From positions 1-50,125 of the IMG/VR virus record IMGVR_UViG_3300025586_000006: a stretch of DNA of 50,125 bases; one strand, given 5' to 3'. Numbering within the stretch: position 1 is the stretch's first letter; each line of letters begins with the position of its first letter. The notes beneath the pieces are model-generated. The model had not been told where the DNA came from. It saw nothing but the letters and a program-made list of their open reading frames with translations, and did no database searches. This stretch comes from a virus. Both the position numbers and the translations under genes were made by a program. Of this stretch, positions 44,068-50,125 are shown in pieces.

Positions 44068-44376
44068 TTGAAACAGAAGAAGAAAAAAGAGGATGAAGTA
44101 AAGGTTATACCTAATGATAGTATGCACCCACCAGAAAGAATGATAGATGATGAAATAAAAAAGCTATTAGTCAAACGATTGAAGTTAGATCCTAATGCTG
44201 TTGTTGGTATAATGTATCGTGCCTCTGTAGTATTTGGAAATGATGAAAAGGAAACTTTAATAGAATATTTTCATCCTGACTTATGGTATGATTTATGTGT
44301 ACAATATGAGGAAGTGTTACCGGGATTTAATGGTGGAAAATGTGAATGGTACGAAATGAAAAGGGAGGATAAATGA
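44068..44376 (+). CDS. Hypothetical protein (TTG start)
   Basis: 102 residues, Lys-rich start MKQKKKKEDE, then DDEIKKLLVKRLKLDPNAVVG and a Trp/Tyr-rich end. TTG with AGGTGA upstream. Not assigned. Confidence 0.55.
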   Translation: MKQKKKKEDEVKVIPNDSMHPPERMIDDEIKKLLVKRLKLDPNAVVGIMYRASVVFGNDEKETLIEYFHPDLWYDLCVQYEEVLPGFNGGKCEWYEMKREDK

Positions 44377-44377
44377 T

Positions 44378-45154
44378 ATGAGTGGATTTGATGATTTAGT
44401 AAGTGATATGGAAGAGGAAGGAAAGGTTAAACTTAATGATAGTAGACCAGTAAATCATATAGCATTTGTGATGGATCATAGTGGTTCAATGTGTGATCTC
44501 GCAGAACAATCAAGAACAAATTTCAATGAACAGTTAGAACAGATAAAAAAGGATTCTGACGAGCAATCAAACTATGTTACTATTATTGAGTTTGATAGTA
44601 AGGTAAAGGAAGTTTGTAGAGGTAAAGATATCAATGCTATAGAACCTCTTAAAACTTATTGGCTTGGAGGAATGACGGCACTTTACGATGCTATAATGTA
44701 TGCCGTAAGCTGTATAGAGAATGATATGCCTAAAGAAGGTAATCATGCTGCATTAGTTACTATTATTACTGATGGATTTGAAAATGCTTCTGTGGAAAAC
44801 AAATGGGACGAAGGTAGATTGAGAATAAAGGAACGAATAGAAAGGTTACAAAAGACTGATAATTGGACCTTTGTGTTTATGGGTGCTAACCAAGATGTAT
44901 TAGAAACTGCGGTGGATGGTCTTGGTGTAAATAGGCTCAATACTATATCTTTTGATGCTTCTAATAAAGGAGTAAGGGATTCCGGTGCTACATATAAAAT
45001 GTCCTATGAAAATTACTCCTCCAGTAGACTGAAAGGTGCCACAAATACCACAAATTTCTTTAACAATGATACTAAGGATGATACTGTAAAAACAAGCGCT
45101 ACAAGTGAAAGTGGTGGGGGAACAAGCGAAAGAGGTACAGCTAATGACAACTAA
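44378..45154 (+). CDS. vWA-domain protein
   Basis: 258 residues. MIDAS motif DHSGS (33-37), a Thr in GGMTALYDAI, and TDGFEN near residue 132 give a complete metal site. The vWA core covers about 25-200. The tail is Ser/Thr/Gly-rich and probably disordered. vWA proteins bind partners through Mg; the partner is unknown. It is a separate protein from the vWA half of Ro60. Confidence 0.88.
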   Translation: MSGFDDLVSDMEEEGKVKLNDSRPVNHIAFVMDHSGSMCDLAEQSRTNFNEQLEQIKKDSDEQSNYVTIIEFDSKVKEVCRGKDINAIEPLKTYWLGGMTALYDAIMYAVSCIENDMPKEGNHAALVTIITDGFENASVENKWDEGRLRIKERIERLQKTDNWTFVFMGANQDVLETAVDGLGVNRLNTISFDASNKGVRDSGATYKMSYENYSSSRLKGATNTTNFFNNDTKDDTVKTSATSESGGGTSERGTANDN

Positions 45155-45344
45155 TATACGAGGCAATCCGTTATGGAAAATGGATGGAAGTAGAAAATAT
45201 AAATGTGGATGTATAGCAATTCGTGATAAAGCTGTATGCCCTATACATATGGAACCATTAAGAGAACAAATGATATATGGTAACGATACAGTGGGAACCC
45301 TTAACGAAAAAGATAAATATAAGGAACAAAATTTAAATGAATAG
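45144..45344 (+). CDS. Small protein
   Basis: 66 residues from the ATG at 45144, overlapping the vWA stop by 11. KYKCGCIAIRDKAVCPIHME has C-x-C...C-x-x-H, a possible zinc site. Not assigned. Confidence 0.55.
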   Translation: MTTNIRGNPLWKMDGSRKYKCGCIAIRDKAVCPIHMEPLREQMIYGNDTVGTLNEKDKYKEQNLNE

Positions 45345-45373
45345 TTTACAATTTACACTAACTCCTATATAAT
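45345..45373 (+). promoter_or_regulatory. Promoter of the SSB unit
   Basis: TTTACA, 17 bases, TATAAT. Confidence 0.9.
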
Positions 45374-45392
45374 ATACTAAAGGAGGTAAAAT

Positions 45393-45542
45393 ATGAACGT
45401 ATTAAACATAAGAGATAAAGATGATGGAAGTTGTGAATTAGATTGCGAATTCGCAGATGAAGAAGTAAAATTATTGTTAAATTACGCAGTCGTAAACATA
45501 ATAAGAGAATATGTAGAAAAGGAGGGTGTAAAGCATGAGTAA
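45393..45542 (+). CDS. Small acidic protein coupled to SSB
   Basis: 49 residues, CELDCEFADEEVKLLLNYAVVNIIREYVEKE. SD GGAGG. Its last codons overlap the SSB start by 8 bases, so translation is probably coupled. The D/E-E-x-x-L-L-N-Y-A-V/I-x-x-I/L-L pattern is common in small phage proteins. Confidence 0.65.
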   Translation: MNVLNIRDKDDGSCELDCEFADEEVKLLLNYAVVNIIREYVEKEGVKHE

Positions 45543-46521
45543 ATGGATAAATGGTGACTTGTTTGACAAATTCCAGGAGCAGAAAAAGAATGAGAAAGAC
45601 AAACCAGCAGGTGGTGGTGGATTGAGAAGGTCAGAATTAGCATGGAAGAATCCTGATAAGGGAACTGTTGATAAAGCTAAGGTTTATGTAGGTAGATTTT
45701 TACCAGATCCTAAAGGTCAATTCTATAAGAAGTATCATTATCATATGTTTAAGATAGGGGATCAATGGTCATTTTTCCTTTGTCCTAAAACCTTTCATTT
45801 TGATAACTATTGTCCTTGGTGTTCTGTAAGTAGTAAACTTTATACTGGAACCAAAGCTGATAAAGCTATGGCTTATGATTTTAAAAGAAAGGAAAAGTTT
45901 GTTGGCAATTGGTTTGTAGTTGATGATCCAAGAGATGCTGAAGCTGAAAGTGAAGAAGATAAAGTTACTGAAACTGTTAGAGCATATGAATTTCCTGGTA
46001 AGATTGAAAAGAAGGTCAAGGAACAAGTCACAGATGTAAAGAATGGATTAGGTCCTCTAATCTTTGATCCTGGTAAAGATGGATTTGATTTCTTTTTGAA
46101 AGTAACATCAACCATAAAGGATAAAAGAGGTAAGGTATGGCCTGATTATGGTCTTAGTGAATTTGGAAGAAAGCCTCATGCCATAGCTGATAGTGATAAG
46201 AAAATTGAAGAAGTTATGAAGACAACTATTGACCTTGATGAATATCTTGAAGGTATGGAAAGGGATGAGGAAGATGTTATAGAGTCTTTGAAATCACTTA
46301 TGTTGTGGGACCTTGTAAGTTCTGAATGGAAAAAGGCAAAAGGTATGGAGAAAGAGATTGCACAGGATGATATACCCGATTTCAAAAACGAGGAGGGACC
46401 TAATAAAGAAGACGAACCTGTAGTAGAAAAAGGAGAAGAAGATCCCCCACCATTTGAGCCTGATAATGAAGAAGAAGATCAATCCAACGAAGAACTTTTG
46501 AAAGAACTTGATAATTTGTAA
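45535..46521 (+). CDS. Single-stranded DNA-binding protein (T4 gp32-like)
   Basis: 328 residues. LRRSELAWK near the basic N-terminus, an OB core with a zinc site C83...H88...C93-x-x-C96, aromatic-rich strands, and a very acidic C-tail (370-type tail of gp32, here about 280-328, ending LLKELDNL). gp32 covers ssDNA during replication and recombination and its acid tail docks partner proteins. Length is close to T4 gp32 (301). Confidence 0.88.
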   Translation: MSKWINGDLFDKFQEQKKNEKDKPAGGGGLRRSELAWKNPDKGTVDKAKVYVGRFLPDPKGQFYKKYHYHMFKIGDQWSFFLCPKTFHFDNYCPWCSVSSKLYTGTKADKAMAYDFKRKEKFVGNWFVVDDPRDAEAESEEDKVTETVRAYEFPGKIEKKVKEQVTDVKNGLGPLIFDPGKDGFDFFLKVTSTIKDKRGKVWPDYGLSEFGRKPHAIADSDKKIEEVMKTTIDLDEYLEGMERDEEDVIESLKSLMLWDLVSSEWKKAKGMEKEIAQDDIPDFKNEEGPNKEDEPVVEKGEEDPPPFEPDNEEEDQSNEELLKELDNL

Positions 46522-46524
46522 GCC

Positions 46525-46560
46525 ATGAAAGTAGAATGGATGGCTGACGAAAATACTTAA
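46525..46560 (+). pseudogene. Truncated copy of the 46898 gene start
   Basis: 24 bases (ATGAAAGTAGAATGGATGGC plus TGAC) are identical to the start of the gene at 46898, but the frame ends after 11 codons. GATAATTTGT precedes both copies, so this is a partial duplication left behind the SSB gene. Confidence 0.7.
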
Positions 46561-46574
46561 AGAGAGGAAACATC

Positions 46575-46901
46575 ATGGACAAAATTGAGATATTTAATAA
46601 GCAGTTTAAGGCGGACTTACAGGTTTTACTAAATTCACATTGCATTGAAAATGAGTGTGATGTGCCTGACTTTCTACTAGCTGAGATGATTATCAATTTT
46701 ATCCAAGCAGTAGGAGAACCAATTAAGAAAACCTTGGATTGGCATGGCTGTGATTCTGTTTGCCATCCAAGGTATAATTCTGTTAAGACGGAATTATGTC
46801 AACCGACTGTGGATATGCTTAATCCAGATAATCCTCCGAAAGGTGGTAGTGGTGTGCCTAAAATGAGGCCATTACCCGATAATTTGTTTGAATTGGAATG
46901 A
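46575..46901 (+). CDS. Hypothetical protein
   Basis: 108 residues, helical N-terminal part, then WHGCDSVCHPRYNSV and a C-terminal LPDNLFELE. The end is nearly the same as the end of the next gene (LPDDLFELN), perhaps a shared docking peptide. SD GAGAGG. Confidence 0.6.
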   Translation: MDKIEIFNKQFKADLQVLLNSHCIENECDVPDFLLAEMIINFIQAVGEPIKKTLDWHGCDSVCHPRYNSVKTELCQPTVDMLNPDNPPKGGSGVPKMRPLPDNLFELE

Positions 46902-47128
46902 AAGTAGAATGGATGGCTGACAAACAACTTGTCAAATTTATATCTGAAAGTGATCTAGAAAAGAAAATCTTAGAGAGGTGTAGTGAAAGGTTGTATAGTG
47001 TTTTAGAAAAGCACCTCTATGAATATATAAGTTCCGCAAGATTGTATGATATAGAAAGTGAGGTCAATACTATTATAGAGGTGGAATCATTAACAGAATT
47101 ACCCGATGATTTGTTTGAATTGAATTAA
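46898..47128 (+). CDS. Hypothetical protein
   Basis: 76 residues, helical, ends LPDDLFELN. Coupled to the previous gene. Its first 24 bases are repeated at 46525. Not assigned. Confidence 0.6.
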   Translation: MKVEWMADKQLVKFISESDLEKKILERCSERLYSVLEKHLYEYISSARLYDIESEVNTIIEVESLTELPDDLFELN

Positions 47129-47147
47129 AATAATTTGTTATATTTTT

Positions 47148-47186
47148 ACCCCAGTATATAAATAGATATGTACTGGGGTTTTTTTA
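47148..47186 (+). terminator. Rho-independent terminator of the SSB unit
   Basis: ACCCCAGTA (47148-47156) pairs with TACTGGGGT (47171-47179), then seven T. Confidence 0.92.
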
Positions 47187-47188
47187 TG

Positions 47189-47217
47189 TTTACATATAAG
47201 TAAAAATGAGTTATAAT
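47189..47217 (+). promoter_or_regulatory. Promoter
   Basis: TTTACA, 17 bases, TATAAT, directly after the terminator; drives the genes before tmRNA and probably tmRNA. Confidence 0.9.
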
Positions 47218-47234
47218 TAAGGAGGCGTGGCAAT

Positions 47235-47528
47235 GTGAGGTTTAAAGACTGGTTAATAAATGAAGCACCTATTGCAGCCAAGGGTTGGACGGATAAAAGC
47301 ATTTCAAAATTTGAGAAGACTATCGGTAAGAAAGCTGATGAGGAAGGTTTTTTTTCTGCCTGTGTCAAACGAATGGAAGGTAAGATGGGTGAACAAGCAC
47401 AAGGATTCTGCGCTGCCATAAAAGATAAAAAATATGGCAGCACACATTGGAGAGGAAAAGGCAAGACTAAAAAACAAGCAAAGAAGGATGTTAAAATGAA
47501 TCCATATAAAGAAAAAGGAGGTAAGTAA
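47235..47528 (+). CDS. Small basic protein with capsid-targeting-like N-terminus
   Basis: 97 residues from a GTG (SD AAGGAGG). MRFKDWLINEAPIAAKG carries the M-x-F-x-x-W-L-x-x-E-A motif with I-N-E before A, the T4 gp21 cleavage consensus. The rest (FFSACVKRMEGK...GFCAAIKDKKYGSTHWRGK) is a compact basic domain with two Cys. Candidate packaged internal protein. Confidence 0.65.
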   Translation: MRFKDWLINEAPIAAKGWTDKSISKFEKTIGKKADEEGFFSACVKRMEGKMGEQAQGFCAAIKDKKYGSTHWRGKGKTKKQAKKDVKMNPYKEKGGK

Positions 47529-47530
47529 TT

Positions 47531-47734
47531 ATGCCAAGAGGCGATGGAACAGGACCAGATGGCCAAGGTCCAAAAACGGGAAGAGGACTTGGAGATTGTT
47601 CAGATAATAATGAACAACCACAACAACCCAATTATAAACCTGGATTTTACTTCGGAGGACGAGGACAAGGACAAGGAAGGGGTAAAAGACAAGGAGGAAG
47701 ATTTCGTAGATGGTTCAGTAGAGGAAATAAATAG
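47531..47734 (+). CDS. Gly/Arg-rich DUF5320-like protein
   Basis: 67 residues. MPRGDGTGPDGQGPKTGRGLGDC is the hallmark start of DUF5320 proteins of anaerobic bacteria and archaea; the end is a GRGQGQGRGKRQGGR tail. Function unknown. Suggests gene exchange with anaerobes. SD AAGGAGG. Confidence 0.75.
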   Translation: MPRGDGTGPDGQGPKTGRGLGDCSDNNEQPQQPNYKPGFYFGGRGQGQGRGKRQGGRFRRWFSRGNK

Positions 47735-47742
47735 ATAATTAT

Positions 47743-48112
47743 GGGTCTGAAATGGCTTCGATTGGTTGTTTGTTTGTTACAACTGCATTCGGTGAAAATT
47801 CTAATCAACACCTTAAAAGGTTTGGAAACTTAAAGTAATTGCAGATGATTATAATTACGAATATGCAATGGCCGCTTAAAGGCTTTGCCGTTTCTTCATA
47901 TGTTTCCTGGACGTATGAAAGAGGCGTAGACTAAACAGGATACGTTATACATCTTTTCGTGTTAAACGGTGTATAACAAAGGCATTGTAACACGGTCAAT
48001 GAACAGTTTATAAAGTTTGGGTTCATTGATTTACACAAACTTTATGATGAATGTAACTCAGTTAGTAATGGATACAGTCAAGACCTCGGTTCGACTCCGA
48101 GCAGATCCACCA
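47743..48112 (+). ncRNA. ssrA: tmRNA (transfer-messenger RNA)
   Basis: About 370 bases. The ends pair GGGTCTG/CAGATCC, followed by A and CCA; T-arm CTCGG-TTCGACT-CCGAG. Internal reading frame from GCA at 47841 to TAA at 47879 gives the tag ADDYNYEYAMAA, of typical length and ending in small hydrophobic residues. tmRNA frees stalled ribosomes and marks the unfinished protein for proteolysis. It acts with host SmpB; no smpB is seen here. Confidence 0.93.
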
Positions 48113-48153
48113 TAAAAGGAAAGTATGAGATTTCAAGAAAGGATGTGTTGTAT

Positions 48154-48849
48154 ATGAGGAATTGGAATGATTTTTATGGATGTAAAGAACTCAGTATGGA
48201 TGAAAATATTAGTTTTCTTTTGTATTTAGAGAACTGTAATAGAATTGAAACGAAAGAAGGAAAATTTCTTCATTATCAATATTTGAGATACCTATTGAAA
48301 AGACAGGGTTGTTTAGTAAAGAATTACTTACCACCTGAATATGGTTCCTTTTATTATTATACAATTAGTAATCTTCAAATTGAAATTGATAAAATTAAAA
48401 AATCACATGGTTGGGGCCGTATGCTTATACCTACGTATAAAAGGTATATAGGTATTATAAACAATATATATACAGAGGAATGGTATAGTACAACAAAGAT
48501 TACAGATGCTTATAATAGTATCGAACCATTAAAATATTCAAAGTTTTCAGATGTAATAGAATCAGCGGTCGATAACTATTATAATATGTTGTTAATCAAT
48601 TATGAAATTATCAATAAACGATTTGATGATGTATATATAAAGAAGAATGGTAAGGTAAAATATTTATCTGTGAAGGAACTTTTTTCTGGATGGTATAACA
48701 ATAAGTATAGGATAGATAATACATACTTATACCAAATGGAAGTAAAATCTCTTTTAATGAATTTTAAATGGGTGGGTTATAGTAATTATTATAGAAAAAT
48801 TACTAAGGGTATTTCAAAAATATATAATATGGAATGGTTAAATATATGA
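48154..48849 (+). CDS. Hypothetical Tyr-rich protein
   Basis: 231 residues, unusually rich in Tyr, Asn and Ile (YYYTISNLQIEIDKIKK). Not recognised. Just upstream, 48125-48139 reads ATGAGATTTCAAGAA, the same as the start of the gene at 48846, in a frame that ends after 10 codons; a leftover of duplication. It overlaps the next gene by 4 bases. Confidence 0.6.
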   Translation: MRNWNDFYGCKELSMDENISFLLYLENCNRIETKEGKFLHYQYLRYLLKRQGCLVKNYLPPEYGSFYYYTISNLQIEIDKIKKSHGWGRMLIPTYKRYIGIINNIYTEEWYSTTKITDAYNSIEPLKYSKFSDVIESAVDNYYNMLLINYEIINKRFDDVYIKKNGKVKYLSVKELFSGWYNNKYRIDNTYLYQMEVKSLLMNFKWVGYSNYYRKITKGISKIYNMEWLNI

Positions 48850-49790
48850 GATTTCAAGAATATATGAAAGAAACCACTAAATTTGCTAAGGCTATGCAAT
48901 ATTTTAATGGTTTAAAGGATTTTGGTGTTGGAATGGGTATTTTTACAACTATGAACCCATCAGCTAAAGAAGTAGGTCAGGAAAAAAATAAAAAATTATA
49001 TAAAGACTTATTATCACTACTAAAATCAAAGGGTAAAAAATATATTAAACAAATAGGACAATATGATGTGAGTGAAAAATCCGTTATTGTTATTAATATA
49101 TCTTTAAAGGAAATCCTTAATATTGCTAAATCTTCTCTATGGAAACAACAATCTGTTATATGGTTTTCTAAGAAAGATAATGAAAAAATTAAATCGGCAT
49201 TGATAGGTAATGGTGGTATAATAAAATCTAAATCAATAGATAGTGGTAAAATTACACAAGAATTAACAAACTATTATAGTATAATTGGTAATAGGAAATA
49301 CTCCATGAAATTTGAATCTGATAAGAGAATATTTTATAGAACTCAATTGGGTGATATGATTGAAGAAAAATGGTACAGTAATATTAAATCAACTGTACCT
49401 GGTAAAGATAAGAAGGTTGAAGTTTTTAAGAATCCAACCTCAAGAGATAAGAAGTCATTAGGTAACATAATAAGATTTACAGCCTATAACAAAACCAAGA
49501 CTGTATATGCTTGGGTTTATGATCAAGCTCACCACCACGATGTTTCAAAAGCAGTTGGCATCAAACATAGATTTAATGATCCTGATTTACTTACAGGTGT
49601 AGCAACATGGAAAGGAGGTAAGTGGGTTTTTAGCTCTTCTGATTTCTTAAAAGATTTCAAAAAGATGGTTGGTTCCGAAGGAGAGTTTCTTAATGATTTA
49701 CTAAATAATGATTGGTCGTGGGTAACCTCTTTTCTTGATTTAGAAACTACATTAGATAAACTGAGAGGATATCTGAAAGGTAAGTTATGA
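48846..49790 (+). CDS. Protein with DUF3293-like domain and capsid-targeting-like start
   Basis: 314 residues from the ATG at 48846. MRFQEYMKETTKF resembles the E-A motif proteins but has T instead of A. Residues about 28-105 (GIFTTMNPSAKEVGQEKNKKLYKDL...QQSVIWF) follow the DUF3293 pattern: an NP with spaced N, L, and a final Q-x-x-V/A-x-W. The C-terminal 200 residues are not recognised. Probably a virion-associated or packaged protein; inference. Confidence 0.6.
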   Translation: MRFQEYMKETTKFAKAMQYFNGLKDFGVGMGIFTTMNPSAKEVGQEKNKKLYKDLLSLLKSKGKKYIKQIGQYDVSEKSVIVINISLKEILNIAKSSLWKQQSVIWFSKKDNEKIKSALIGNGGIIKSKSIDSGKITQELTNYYSIIGNRKYSMKFESDKRIFYRTQLGDMIEEKWYSNIKSTVPGKDKKVEVFKNPTSRDKKSLGNIIRFTAYNKTKTVYAWVYDQAHHHDVSKAVGIKHRFNDPDLLTGVATWKGGKWVFSSSDFLKDFKKMVGSEGEFLNDLLNNDWSWVTSFLDLETTLDKLRGYLKGKL

Positions 49791-50125
49791 ATTTCAAAGA
49801 CTATATAACAGAAGCAACAATCAAGGGTGCCTTTTTTATTTCACCGAGAGGGGAACTTATAACTACAAAGGGAACCCACATAGATACGATTATTAAGTAT
49901 CCTAAAAAGTTTGGACTGACCAAGGAATATATAGAAGGTGTTTATGATAAATATGACGAAAAAATCGGGCAAGAAGGTAGTGCTAGAAGAGTAATCATAA
50001 AAAAACTTATGAAAAGTGGGTGGATTCGTATAAGGAGATACCCTAATAAGTTTTGGTCAGTACAATTATCAAAACTAAATAATAAGACCAAAGATTACTT
50101 ACATGATTGGGCGAATAGAATACTT
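49787..50125 (+). CDS. Large-phage conserved protein with capsid-targeting-like start (partial, runs off the window)
   Basis: At least 113 residues; no stop before the end of the window. MNFKDYITEATIKG has I-T-E before A, matching the prohead-protease consensus. AFFISPRGELI, KYPKKFGLTKEYIEGVYDKY, EGSARRVIIKKLMKSGWIRIRRY follow a family that recurs in large myoviruses, without known function. ATG overlaps the preceding stop (ATGA). Confidence 0.7.
   Translation, partial: MNFKDYITEATIKGAFFISPRGELITTKGTHIDTIIKYPKKFGLTKEYIEGVYDKYDEKIGQEGSARRVIIKKLMKSGWIRIRRYPNKFWSVQLSKLNNKTKDYLHDWANRIL

Overview
The window is a 50 kb piece of an AT-rich, large tailed-phage genome (Caudoviricetes) with a T4-superfamily replication module. 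The T4-like parts are a sliding clamp (gp45-like), both clamp-loader subunits (gp44- and gp62-like), a gp32-like single-strand binding protein and an Rnl2-type RNA ligase. Genes are short and tightly overlapping, with strong GGAGG ribosome sites. Promoters are nearly invariant: TTTACA or TTGACA, exactly 17 bases, then TANNNT. The host cannot be named. A PgpH-like HD domain (cyclic di-AMP hydrolysis in the known family) and the promoter and ribosome-site style fit a low-GC bacterium, probably Firmicutes-like; this is inference.

Layout. From 1 to 13.4 kb everything is on the minus strand: a Ro60/TROVE protein with a long structured leader, a complete ubiquitin-like cassette (Ubl, E2-like, E1-like, JAB/JAMM peptidase), the clamp and loader genes, HU, and many small proteins. 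From 12.8 to 16.9 kb there is little coding. This stretch holds divergent promoters, palindromic GTATAC repeats, one tRNA-His, two degenerate tRNA-like genes and roughly a dozen candidate structured RNAs, several of them end to end. From 15.6 kb to the end everything is on the plus strand: small early genes, then a tRNA array (22.6-36.4 kb, 34 tRNA or tRNA-like genes) mixed with more structured RNAs, RNA-repair genes (RtcB, Rnl2, a cREC-like protein), two free-standing endonuclease genes and small ORFs. After that come the HD phosphohydrolase, NAD-dependent DNA ligase, an HNH protein, a glycosyltransferase, a vWA protein, gp32-like SSB and a tmRNA. The window ends in proteins that share an N-terminal motif like the T4 capsid-targeting/prohead-cleavage signal.

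How the parts fit. The phage appears to bring its own translation and RNA-maintenance equipment: a near-complete tRNA set, tmRNA, RtcB, Rnl2, a cREC-like protein, Ro60, and RNAs that look like tRNAs but lack key tRNA features. Ro60 in bacteria works with Y RNAs that mimic tRNAs. The tRNA-like RNAs here with 10-12 bp end helices and no CCA are therefore candidate Y RNAs, although this is inference.

Two systems look least described: (1) the phage Ubl-E2-E1-JAB cassette next to Ro60, and (2) a family-rich set of compact RNAs closed by end helices, placed back to back and inside the tRNA array, with at least two families recurring in the window.
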